From: Phocaeicola massiliensis B84634 = Timone 84634 = DSM 17679 = JCM 13223
GTDB taxonomy: Bacteria > Bacteroidota > Bacteroidia > Bacteroidales > Bacteroidaceae
Assembly (NCBI RefSeq): GCF_000382445.1
Contig: NZ_KB905472.1
Span: forward strand, 143,621 to 207,620
Direction of reading: 5' to 3'
DNA length: 64,000 bases
Below the pieces are notes generated by a model. The model ran no database searches. It was not told where the DNA came from and worked only from the letters and a program-made list of their open reading frames with translations. Position 1 is the stretch's first letter, and every line of letters begins with the position of its first letter. Shown here one piece after another: positions 52,876-61,540 of the stretch. Both the position numbers and the translations under genes were made by a program.

Positions 52876-54198
52876 ATGAAGTTTTTTTTAAAGCCTAAGT
52901 TAGCCTTGTTGTTGCTGGCAGTGGCAGCAGCACACAGTGCACAAGCACAAGATACGTTAAAAGTTACTTTACAGGAAGCGGTCAGGATAGCGTTGAGCGA
53001 GAATCCGACTATTAAAGTAGCTGGTCAAGAAATCAAATTAAAGAAGGAAGCCCGTCGGGAAGCCTATTCAGGTCTGTTTCCCGAAGCCAATTTAGTGGGT
53101 AGTTATTCACGAGCCATCAAGAAGCAGTCTTTCGCTATGGAGGGGAAGGTGATTGAAGTGGGAACAGACAACACGTATAGCGGGGGGCTGTCTGTGAGTC
53201 TTCCTGTCTTTGCACCTGCACTTTATAAGAGTATCAGTTTGACAAAGACAGATGTGGATTTGGCTGTGGAAAAAGCGCGGTCTTCGCGTCTCGATATGGT
53301 AAACCAAGTAACAAAAGCTTTTTATCAGTTGCTTTTGGCACAGGATAGTTATGAGGTGCTGCTGAAAAGTTATAAGCAGAGCGAAGACAACTATAATGTG
53401 GTGAAAGCCAAGTATGAGCAGGGCTCTGTCAGCGAGTACGATAAAATCAGTGCAGAAGTGCAGATGCGCAGTCTGAAACCGACGGTTGTGTCTGCCCGTA
53501 ACGGTGTAAATCTGGCTACTCTGCAACTGAAAGTTTTGATGGGAATGGAAGCAGAAGTAAATGTAGCAGTGGATGGTAATCTGAAAGATTATGAAATGTC
53601 TATGTTTACTCGCCAGGCAATGCCACGACCCAATAATCTGATAAACAACAGCACTTTGAAACAATTGGAACTGAATGCATTGCAACTGAAACAAAATCTG
53701 AAACTGCAATATACCAATTTTATGCCTACACTGTCTGCCAACTTTCAGTACATGTACACTTCTATGAATGATAACTTTAAATTCAAGGAGTATGACTGGC
53801 GCCCTTATTCAACTCTCGGTTTGAATCTGACTATTCCTTTATTTAAGGGAAGTAACTTTACCAAGTTGAAACAAACCCGTATTCAGATGAAACAGCTTGA
53901 AGAGAATCGTATTAATACAGAACGTCAACTTACCATGCAGGCTACCAGCTATCTGGATAATATGGCAGCAAGTTCTGAACAAGTTGTTAGTAATAAAGAA
54001 GCTGTGTTTCAGGCAGAAAAAGGACGGACTATTGCTGAAAAAAGATATGAAGTGGGCAAAGGGACTATCTTGGAATTAAATAGTTCGGAGGTAGCTTTGA
54101 CAGAGGCAAAACTTACATATAATCAGTCCATTTATGACTACTTGGTGGCAAAGGCTGATCTTGATTTGGTGATGGGTGAAGAAGTGGTAATGGAATAA
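52876..54198 (+). CDS. RND outer membrane factor, second system (TolC family)
   Basis: The 440-residue precursor has signal LLLAVAAAHSAQAQ cleaved near AQAQ. It carries the TolC-type helical repeats (VTLQEAVRIALSENPTIKVAGQEIKLKKEARREAYSG, FQAEKGRTIAEKRYEVGKGTILELNSSEVALTEAKLTYNQSIYDYL). Not a lipoprotein, unlike the first system's channel. It is the first structural gene of the second pump. Confidence 0.93.
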   Translation: MKFFLKPKLALLLLAVAAAHSAQAQDTLKVTLQEAVRIALSENPTIKVAGQEIKLKKEARREAYSGLFPEANLVGSYSRAIKKQSFAMEGKVIEVGTDNTYSGGLSVSLPVFAPALYKSISLTKTDVDLAVEKARSSRLDMVNQVTKAFYQLLLAQDSYEVLLKSYKQSEDNYNVVKAKYEQGSVSEYDKISAEVQMRSLKPTVVSARNGVNLATLQLKVLMGMEAEVNVAVDGNLKDYEMSMFTRQAMPRPNNLINNSTLKQLELNALQLKQNLKLQYTNFMPTLSANFQYMYTSMNDNFKFKEYDWRPYSTLGLNLTIPLFKGSNFTKLKQTRIQMKQLEENRINTERQLTMQATSYLDNMAASSEQVVSNKEAVFQAEKGRTIAEKRYEVGKGTILELNSSEVALTEAKLTYNQSIYDYLVAKADLDLVMGEEVVME

Positions 54199-54224
54199 TA
54201 ACAACATAACATAAAGATAACAGT

Positions 54225-55256
54225 ATGAGAAAAACTTTTCAAATAGCAGCTTTGCTGGTGGTGGCTTTACTGAGCGCTTGTTCAGGCGGAGAAGAGAAGA
54301 AAGAAGGAACACAGGAAGAGGCTGCGCAGCTGAATAAACCGGTGGTGAAATTGGCATCAGTGACTTCACGAGAGGTTGAACAAATAGAAGAATATACTGC
54401 AACAGTGGAAGCTGAAGCGAAAAATAATATAGCTCCGACTTCTCCGGGACGTATAGATAAGATATTTGTCGAAGTAGGAGATTATGTTTCCAAAGGTCAA
54501 AAGTTGGTGCAGATGGATGCTGCTAGCTTGAAGCAGTTGAAACTGCAATTGGAAAATGAGGAAACGGAGTTTAAGCGTGTGGATGAATTGTATAAAGTGG
54601 GAGGTGCTTCCAAGTCGGAATGGGATGCCGCTAAGACTACATTGGATGTGCGTCGTACTTCTTATAATAATTTGCTCGAAAATACTCAGTTGCTGAGTCC
54701 TCTGAATGGTGTAGTGACTGCGCGTAATTTTGATAATGGTGATTTATATTCTTCTGTTGCTACTCCTGTATTGGTGGTTGAGCAGATAACTCCGGTCAAA
54801 CTTCTTATCAATGTATCCGAGCCATATTTTCCAAGAGTAAAAAAGGGAATGGATGTAAGTGTAAAATTTGATGTTTATGGTGATGAAGTATTCGAAGGAA
54901 AAATAAGTTTGGTGTATCCTACCATCGATGCGACGACCCATACTTTTCCGGTTGAAGTGAAATTGACCAATACCAACAAGCGGGTACGTCCGGGAATGTT
55001 TGGACGTGTGACACTTAGTTTCGGTACGATGAATCATGTCGTGGTTCCTGACCGGGCTATCGTGAAACGTGCCGGTTCGGGTGACCGTTATGTATATGTA
55101 TACAAAGAAGGTAAGGTGTCTTATAATAAGGTAGAGCTTGGACGACGTATGGGTGCCGAATATGAATTGCTTTCGGGAGTAGATGATAACTCGCAGGTAG
55201 TCATTGCAGGTCAGACCCGCCTTGCCGATGGAGTGGAAGTTGAAGTAAGTAAATAA
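54225..55256 (+). CDS. RND periplasmic adaptor, second system
   Basis: The 343-residue lipoprotein has lipobox LLSAC and a shorter AcrA-like frame: lipoyl half (PTSPGRIDKIFVEVGDYVSKGQKLVQM), short hairpin with EEFKRVDELYKVGGASKSEWDAAK, then barrel regions (PLNGVVTARNFDNGDLYSS). It is 26 bp after the channel gene and 17 bp before the pump. Confidence 0.94.
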   Translation: MRKTFQIAALLVVALLSACSGGEEKKEGTQEEAAQLNKPVVKLASVTSREVEQIEEYTATVEAEAKNNIAPTSPGRIDKIFVEVGDYVSKGQKLVQMDAASLKQLKLQLENEETEFKRVDELYKVGGASKSEWDAAKTTLDVRRTSYNNLLENTQLLSPLNGVVTARNFDNGDLYSSVATPVLVVEQITPVKLLINVSEPYFPRVKKGMDVSVKFDVYGDEVFEGKISLVYPTIDATTHTFPVEVKLTNTNKRVRPGMFGRVTLSFGTMNHVVVPDRAIVKRAGSGDRYVYVYKEGKVSYNKVELGRRMGAEYELLSGVDDNSQVVIAGQTRLADGVEVEVSK

Positions 55257-55273
55257 TTTAAGAGTATAATTAT

Positions 55274-58200
55274 ATGAGTTTATACGAAGGAGCAGTCAAG
55301 AAACCGATTATGACCTCACTTTGCTTCCTTGCGGTAGCAATCTTTGGTCTTTTCTCACTGTCGAAACTTCCGGTAGACTTGTACCCGGATATTGATACCA
55401 ATACCATTATGGTAATGACGTCTTATCAGGGTGCCAGTGCTTCCGATATAGAAAATAATGTGACTCGCCCGTTGGAAAATACGCTGAACTCGGTGAGTAA
55501 TCTGAAACATATCACGTCAAAGTCTTCCGAAAATATCTCTGTGATTACATTGGAATTTGAATATGGCTACGACATCGATGTGCTTACCAATGATGTTCGC
55601 GATAAGTTGGACATGGTGAGTTCACAGCTTCCCGATGAAGTGAACACACCTATTATCTTCAAGTTCAGTACGGACATGATTCCTATCCTGTTGCTTTCCG
55701 TTCAGGCGGAAGAAAGCCAGCCTGCACTTTATAAGATTTTGGATGATAATGTGGTGAATCCTTTGGCACGTGTTCCAGGTGTGGGTACTGTATCTATTGC
55801 CGGTGCACCCAAGAGAGAGGTGAATGTCTATTGTGACCCGAATAAACTGGATGCTTATAATCTGACTATTGAAACAATCAGTTCTATTATCGGTGCCGAA
55901 AATAAAAATACTCCGGGAGGTACGTTTGATGTGGGTAGTAATACCTATTCATTGCGTGTGGAGGGAGAATTTAAAGATCCTCGCGAGATGGCAGATATTG
56001 TAGTGGGTACACACAACGGTGCATCTGTCTATTTGCGTGATGTGGCAAAGATTGTAGACTCGGTGGAAGAGCGTGCGCAGGAAACGTATAATAATGGTGT
56101 GCAGGGTGCCATGATTGTTGTTCAGAAACAGTCGGGAGCCAATTCGGTAAATATTTCCAAAAAGGTGATGGAACAGCTGCCTAAGCTGCAAAAGTCACTT
56201 CCCAGTGACGTGAAATTGGGGGTAATTGTCAATACATCTGATAATATTTTGAATACCATCGACAGTTTGTCGGAAACCATTATGTATGCCATACTCTTTG
56301 TGGTGTTGGTTGTGTTTATTTTCTTGGGGCGTTGGCGCGCCACGGTAATTATTTGTATTACCATTCCGATGTCATTGATTGCCTCTTTCATTTATCTGGC
56401 GATAACAGAGGGTGGGTCTTTGAATATTATTTCACTTTCCTGTCTGTCTATTGCTATTGGTAATGTGGTGGACGATGCTATTGTGGTTTTGGAGAATGTG
56501 ACTACTCATATCGAACGTGGTTCCGAGCCTAAGCAGGCTGCTATTCATGGTACGAATGAGGTGGCTATTTCTGTTATTGCATCTACGTTGACTATGATTG
56601 CCGTGTTCTTCCCGTTGACCATGGTAAGTGGTATGTCGGGAGTCTTGTTCCGTCAGTTAGGTTGGATGATGTGTGTGATTATGACCATTTCTACCATTTC
56701 GGCTTTATCGTTCACTCCGATGATGTGTGCACAGATGCTTCGTTTGCAGAAAAAGCAAAGTAAGTGGTTTATTACTTTCTATAAACCGATTGAGCGTTCG
56801 TTGGACGGGTTGGATACTTGGTATCAGAACCGTTTGGACTGGGCAGTTCGTCATCGTAAGACGGTGATTTCAGGATGTTTGGGATTCTTTGTGCTCAGTT
56901 TGATTTGTGCAAAAGGTATAGGTACGGAGTTTTTCCCGTCACAGGATAACAGCCGTATTTCCGTGCAGCTTCAGTTGCCTATCGGTGCACGGGTGGAGCG
57001 TGCACAGGCGTTGGCTCAAGAGTTAACCGAGAACTGGTTGAAAAAGTACGATGGAGTGATGCGTGTCTGCAACTACACGGTGGGACAGGCAGATGCTGAT
57101 AATACTTGGGCTTCCATTCAGGATAACGGTAGTCATATTATTTCGTTTAATATTAATCTGTATAACCCTGCTGACCGTGAGATGACACTGGCGGAAGTTT
57201 GTGACGGTATGCGTGAGGATTTGAAAGCATATCCCGAATTGGATAAAGCTCAGGTGATTTTGGGCGGAAGCAGTGGAGGTATGGGTGGGCAGTCTACAGC
57301 CGATTTTGAAATTTATGGCTACGACTTCACGGCGACCGATAAGGCTGCTGCTGACTTGAAAGCGGCTTTGCTGAATGTAAAAGGCGTATCAGAGGTGAAC
57401 ATCAGCCGTCAGGATTATCAGCCGGAATATCAAGTGGATTTTGACCGTGAGAAGCTGGCTTTACAAGGACTGAATCTTTCTACGGCTGCCATGTATTTGC
57501 GTAATCGCGTGAATGGTGCTTTGTCATCCTATTATCGTGAGGATGGCGACGAATATGATATTAAAGTGCGTTATGCGCCCGAATTCCGTACCAGTATTGA
57601 AGATTTGGAGAATATCCTTATTTATAATAATGCCGGGAAAGCTGTTCGTGTAAAAGATGTGGGAAAAGTAGTCGAACGTTCGGCTCCTCCTACCATTGAA
57701 CGTAAAGACCGCGAACGTATTGTTACTGTGTCTGCGGTAATATCGGGGGCTCCTTTGGGAAGCGTGGTGGCAGAAGGTAATGCCATTATTGACAAGATGG
57801 ACTTGCCCGGTGGAATTAGCATTCAGATAGCAGGTTCGTATGAAGACCAACAGGATTCGTTCGGTGATTTGGGTACGTTGGCAGTACTGATTATTATCTT
57901 GGTATTTATTGTGATGGCGGCACAGTTTGAATCACTGACCTATCCGTTTATTATCATGTTCTCTATCCCATTTGCATTCAGTGGTGTGTTGATGGCACTC
58001 TTCGGAACGGGAACGACACTGAATGTTATGAGTTTGTTGGGTGGTATTATGTTGATTGGTATCGTAGTAAAGAACGGTATCGTATTGATAGACTACATTA
58101 CTCTGTGCCGTGAACGTGGTATGGCGGTTATCCATTCGGTGGTGACAGCCGGTCGGAGTCGTCTGCGTCCTGTGCTGATGACTACATTGACCACTATTTT

Positions 58201-58444
58201 GGGTATGGTGCCAATGGCTATCGGAGGTGGAGAAGGTTCTGAGATGTGGCGTCCGTTGGGCGTTTCCGTAATAGGTGGTCTGACTGTATCAACGGTGTTG
58301 ACATTGATTTTAGTTCCTGTGCTGTATTGTTCATTTGCCGGTACAGGCATTAAGCGTGCCCGTAAGAAGATGAAGTCAAATCGTGAGCTGAACGATTACT
58401 ATCAGTCACACAAAGAAGAGATGACTAAAGGAAAAAATATATAA
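55274..58444 (+). CDS. RND efflux pump, second system
   Basis: The 1056-residue protein opens MSLYEGAVKKPIMTSLCFLAVAIFGLFSLSKLPVDLYPDID and has the TM4 acidic motif GNVVDDAIVVLENV. Two periplasmic loops and twelve hydrophobic segments are seen. It is MdtB-like in the Bacteroidetes HAE1 style and distinct from the first pump. Likely regulated by the TetR gene; substrate unknown. Confidence 0.96.
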   Translation: MSLYEGAVKKPIMTSLCFLAVAIFGLFSLSKLPVDLYPDIDTNTIMVMTSYQGASASDIENNVTRPLENTLNSVSNLKHITSKSSENISVITLEFEYGYDIDVLTNDVRDKLDMVSSQLPDEVNTPIIFKFSTDMIPILLLSVQAEESQPALYKILDDNVVNPLARVPGVGTVSIAGAPKREVNVYCDPNKLDAYNLTIETISSIIGAENKNTPGGTFDVGSNTYSLRVEGEFKDPREMADIVVGTHNGASVYLRDVAKIVDSVEERAQETYNNGVQGAMIVVQKQSGANSVNISKKVMEQLPKLQKSLPSDVKLGVIVNTSDNILNTIDSLSETIMYAILFVVLVVFIFLGRWRATVIICITIPMSLIASFIYLAITEGGSLNIISLSCLSIAIGNVVDDAIVVLENVTTHIERGSEPKQAAIHGTNEVAISVIASTLTMIAVFFPLTMVSGMSGVLFRQLGWMMCVIMTISTISALSFTPMMCAQMLRLQKKQSKWFITFYKPIERSLDGLDTWYQNRLDWAVRHRKTVISGCLGFFVLSLICAKGIGTEFFPSQDNSRISVQLQLPIGARVERAQALAQELTENWLKKYDGVMRVCNYTVGQADADNTWASIQDNGSHIISFNINLYNPADREMTLAEVCDGMREDLKAYPELDKAQVILGGSSGGMGGQSTADFEIYGYDFTATDKAAADLKAALLNVKGVSEVNISRQDYQPEYQVDFDREKLALQGLNLSTAAMYLRNRVNGALSSYYREDGDEYDIKVRYAPEFRTSIEDLENILIYNNAGKAVRVKDVGKVVERSAPPTIERKDRERIVTVSAVISGAPLGSVVAEGNAIIDKMDLPGGISIQIAGSYEDQQDSFGDLGTLAVLIIILVFIVMAAQFESLTYPFIIMFSIPFAFSGVLMALFGTGTTLNVMSLLGGIMLIGIVVKNGIVLIDYITLCRERGMAVIHSVVTAGRSRLRPVLMTTLTTILGMVPMAIGGGEGSEMWRPLGVSVIGGLTVSTVLTLILVPVLYCSFAGTGIKRARKKMKSNRELNDYYQSHKEEMTKGKNI

Positions 58445-58461
58445 ATCATAAATTTGAAAAT

Positions 58462-58755
58462 ATGAAATCAGTATTCATCACATTCGACCAAGCCTTTTAT
58501 GAACGTATTTTGGCATTGCTCGACCGTCAAAACTGTCGTGGGTTCAGCTATTGGCAGCAAGTACAGGGACGTGGAAGTGTCAAGGGCGAGCCTCATTACG
58601 GCAGTCATGCATGGCCGAGTATGTGTTCGGCTATTATTACTGTTGTGGATGATGCGAAAGTAGATTCTTTACTTGATGCTCTGCACAAAATGGATAAGGA
58701 GACCGAACAATTGGGACTTCGTGCTTTTGTGTGGAACGTAGAAAAGACGATTTAA
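58462..58755 (+). CDS. Small PII-like (ferredoxin-fold) protein linked to the RND pump
   Basis: The 97-residue protein starts MKSVFITFDQAFYERILALLDRQNCRGFSYWQQVQGRGSVKG and continues with SMCSAIITVVDDAKVDSLLDALHKMDKETEQLGLRAFVWNV. The beta-alpha-beta order and the GRGSxKGEPHYG loop recall PII-like signal proteins of the CutA/PII fold. It is 17 bp after the pump gene and ends the operon, and may sense pump-related ligand or metal. The call is from fold pattern, not from a named family. Confidence 0.72.
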   Translation: MKSVFITFDQAFYERILALLDRQNCRGFSYWQQVQGRGSVKGEPHYGSHAWPSMCSAIITVVDDAKVDSLLDALHKMDKETEQLGLRAFVWNVEKTI

Positions 58756-58767
58756 ATATCCATAGAG

Positions 58768-58822
58768 GGAGGTGTCAAAAGTAATCTTTGCTATCATATT
58801 ACTTTTGACACACTTCCTTTTT
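58768..58822 (+). terminator. Terminator of the second RND operon
   Basis: A long stem of GGAGGTGTCAAAAGTAAT with a complement at 58798-58817 (two bases bulged) is followed by TTTTT. Confidence 0.88.
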
Positions 58823-59011
58823 CTGTTCTCCTGCCGTCACTTTGTTTTTCCTATGCTCCTCTCTATCTTCTATATGTGGTATTCTAAACAAAAAGAATTC
58901 CCAAACGCTTCCGTTCTTCATGTTATAACAATAAGTTGCATCCACTTATGCGTACTCTGCCGGTATGCAATGTTTCTGTATCTTCTTTTATTCATGAAAG
59001 CAAAATATCTG

Positions 59012-59077
59012 TTAACCACCCCCGTGACTAAGTCTAACCACCCGGGTGGAGAGGTTTAACCACCCCCGTGGTTAAGC
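59012..59077 (-). repeat. Array 3 of 22-bp units (three units)
   Basis: Units begin at 59012, 59034 and 59056, each exactly 22 bp; arms are TTAACC and GGTTAA (plus strand TTAACCACCC, ending in GTGGTTAA in the last unit). On the minus strand the array is preceded by CCGGAAAGCAGATTGTGATTG (near 59078-59098), which shares CGG and AGATT with the leaders of the other two. The rest of 58823-59220 contains the next promoter and no gene I accept. Confidence 0.75.
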
Positions 59078-59188
59078 AATCACAATCTGCTTTCCGGCAA
59101 ACTATGTATTTGCGCTATAAGCACAAGCATTATTGGGCTGAGCAATCTTTTTTTTCTTTTTCATAAAGGCTCTCGTCTAAAAAAATAT

Positions 59189-59196
59189 TACTTTTG
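59189..59196 (+). promoter_or_regulatory. -7 element for the SGNH-MBOAT operon
   Basis: TACTTTTG lies 24 bp before the ATG of the first SGNH gene. Confidence 0.5.
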
Positions 59197-59220
59197 CGTC
59201 TGATTCACAAATAACATAAT

Positions 59221-60588
59221 ATGAAAAATTATATATCAGCCACATTCTTTCTCACATTACTGACGGTGGGAGCTTTATTGGGGCTGTATTTTCTTCCGTC
59301 GATGAAACTGGATGGTGAACAGCTTCGCAAAGTTGACCTGCTGGCCGATATCCGTCCGGATGTGGAGGAAGTGGCGGATTCTGATACCATTGTTCTTCCT
59401 CCTCCCGTAAAGCCGATTTTTGTAGATACTTGCAAAACGGGAATGACCTGCATAGAAGACTATTCGGATTCTACTATGAGGGGAATGAAGCATTTTTATG
59501 AAGCACTTTCTTCCATCAGGACAATGAAACGTCCTGTTCGTATTGCCTATTTCGGTGATTCTTTTATCGAAGCAGATATCTTCACGGCTGATTTGCGCGA
59601 AAGGTTTCAGAGTGAATTTGGAGGGTGTGGAGTAGGTTATGTGCCCATAACTAGCTCTATTAGTGGCTATCGCCCCACTGTTCGTCACTCTTTTGGTGGT
59701 TGGAACAGTCATTCGAGCAATGATTCTGTAGGTTTTGACAGAAGTCTGCAAGATATTTCCGGGCATTACTTTTTTGCTCGTGAGGGAGCATACGTGCAAC
59801 TGAAAGGGCAGTCCAAGTATGCTTCTCATTTGGATACATGTGAGGTGTCTACTCTCTATTACCTGAACAAGGGATTTGCCGGTATTCGTTCTCAAATAAA
59901 CGGGGGAGCAGATGTGCTGCATGAAGAGCCGGGGAACGACCGATTGCAGATGCTCTCTGTGGAGGGGCGAATCGGACAAGTGAAATGGAGTGTGGAACAA
60001 TCCGATTCTGTCACTTTCTTTGGGGCAGCAATGGATGGCAAGCAAGGGGTGGCTGTCGATAATTTCAGTGTGCGCGGAAGCAGTGGCTTGCATTTGCGAA
60101 GTATCCCCTTGAAGACATTGAAGGCTTTTCAACGGGTGCGTCCTTATGACTTGATTGTTCTTCAGTACGGACTGAACGTAGCAACCGAACGCGGTGTGAA
60201 TTACGAGAGTTATAAAAAAGGTATGCTTACGGTGATTGCTCATCTCAAGGAGGCTTTTCCCGAAGCTGCTATCCTGCTGGTGAGTGTAGGCGACCGAGAA
60301 TTTAAGGATGACAGACGAAATGGTGAATTGCGCACCATGCCGGGTGTGAAGAACTTGATTCGTTATCAGCAGTCTATTGCAGCCGATAGCCGGATTGCAT
60401 TTTGGAATATGTATGAAGCTATGGGCGGTGAAGGAAGTATTCTTGATATGATAGACCGGAAGATGGCAAATCTTGACTACACGCATATTAATTTTAAAGG
60501 AGGAAAACATCTGTCAGGCATTTTGTTTGAAACGTTGATGTATGGTAAGGAACAATACGAAAAGCGGAAGGCTTATGAAGCGGAATAA
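59221..60588 (+). CDS. SGNH/GDSL-type hydrolase, first copy
   Basis: The 455-residue protein begins with one hydrophobic segment (residues 7-25) that anchors or exports it. SGNH motifs are IAYFGDSF (GDS 112-114), QYGLN (block III, Asn), and the distal DYTH (Asp419, His422). Between blocks I and III lies an insert of about 190 residues, so the domain is interrupted. SGNH enzymes are esterases or O-acetyltransferases for glycans. The end overlaps the next gene by 14 bp, and the third gene is an MBOAT acyltransferase. Confidence 0.88.
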   Translation: MKNYISATFFLTLLTVGALLGLYFLPSMKLDGEQLRKVDLLADIRPDVEEVADSDTIVLPPPVKPIFVDTCKTGMTCIEDYSDSTMRGMKHFYEALSSIRTMKRPVRIAYFGDSFIEADIFTADLRERFQSEFGGCGVGYVPITSSISGYRPTVRHSFGGWNSHSSNDSVGFDRSLQDISGHYFFAREGAYVQLKGQSKYASHLDTCEVSTLYYLNKGFAGIRSQINGGADVLHEEPGNDRLQMLSVEGRIGQVKWSVEQSDSVTFFGAAMDGKQGVAVDNFSVRGSSGLHLRSIPLKTLKAFQRVRPYDLIVLQYGLNVATERGVNYESYKKGMLTVIAHLKEAFPEAAILLVSVGDREFKDDRRNGELRTMPGVKNLIRYQQSIAADSRIAFWNMYEAMGGEGSILDMIDRKMANLDYTHINFKGGKHLSGILFETLMYGKEQYEKRKAYEAE

Positions 60589-61540
60589 AACGAACGGATG
60601 CTTTGTTGTGGCAGTGACGGTGGTATTTCTGCTTTGCTCGTCTTTGGAAAGGCTTTATGCTCAAGACCCACTTCCTCCGATAGCCCGCGTATTGGAACCA
60701 TTGAATTTGCCGGGGCAGACTAAAGAAATGCATTCATTCGGACGGCTTATTGTTTTTCACGATTCTTTGCCGGAAAGTTTCAAACATACAGCAGATAATG
60801 TGATAGAAGACAGTACACGTTCGATGGTTCCTTTTTTTCGAAAACTGAATGAGATGAACGGGCCGGTACGTGTCGTTCATATTGGTGACTCTCATGTGAG
60901 AGGGCATGTATATCCTTTGGTTACCCGTCGTTGCTTGGAAAGTGATTTCGGTGCTGAGGCTGTTTATCCTGATAGTATAACCTACCGTACGGGTGGATTG
61001 GCGCATGAGACGGGCGAGCCCGGACTTGTTTATCATATAATGGGGGTGAACGGAGCTACTTGTGTTACCTTTACTACAGAAAATAAGATAAAAGAAATAG
61101 CTGCTCTCCGGCCTGATTTGATTATTCTTTCATTTGGAACAAATGAAGCGCATAGCCGTCGCTATTTGGCTCCGGTACACGAAATGCAGATAGACCGTCT
61201 GCTTTCAATGTTGAAAAAGGCTTGCCCCGAAACCGTGTTTCTTTTGACGACTCCTCCGGGAGCGTATGTAGGGCGTCGCCGTTCCAGAGTTATTAATCCG
61301 AGAACAGTGACCGTATCGCGCATCATCCGGGAATATGCGCGCAAACATGGGATGGCTGTGTGGGATATGTATACTGTGGTGGGAGGGAAGACCGATGCTT
61401 GCAAAAATTGGACGCGTAATCATCTGTTGAGGGCAGATGGGATTCATTTTACTCCCGAAGGGTATCGGCTGCAAGGTAACTTATTACATCAAGCATTAAT
61501 TAAAGCGTATAACGAGTATGTGGCAACTGGATTGGAATAA
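60575..61540 (+). CDS. SGNH/GDSL-type hydrolase, second copy
   Basis: The start MKRNKTNGCF at 60575 gives 321 residues; an ATG at 60542 is inside the previous gene and gives no signal, so is rejected. The signal peptide ends near LYAQ-DP. GDSH (104-107) holds the nucleophile Ser, SFGTNE gives block III, and ADGIHFTPEGY gives Asp288 and His291. It is a cleaner SGNH domain than the first copy. Its end overlaps the MBOAT gene by 23 bp. Confidence 0.9.
   Translation: MKRNKTNGCFVVAVTVVFLLCSSLERLYAQDPLPPIARVLEPLNLPGQTKEMHSFGRLIVFHDSLPESFKHTADNVIEDSTRSMVPFFRKLNEMNGPVRVVHIGDSHVRGHVYPLVTRRCLESDFGAEAVYPDSITYRTGGLAHETGEPGLVYHIMGVNGATCVTFTTENKIKEIAALRPDLIILSFGTNEAHSRRYLAPVHEMQIDRLLSMLKKACPETVFLLTTPPGAYVGRRRSRVINPRTVTVSRIIREYARKHGMAVWDMYTVVGGKTDACKNWTRNHLLRADGIHFTPEGYRLQGNLLHQALIKAYNEYVATGLE

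Noticed and set aside
58772..59059. Open frame of 95 codons on the plus strand after the PII-like gene
   Set aside because: It begins inside a terminator hairpin and runs into the 22-bp array; composition is unlike its neighbours.
59275..60510. Long antisense open frame opposite the first SGNH gene
   Set aside because: Shadow of a supported gene, with low-complexity His/Arg-rich product.
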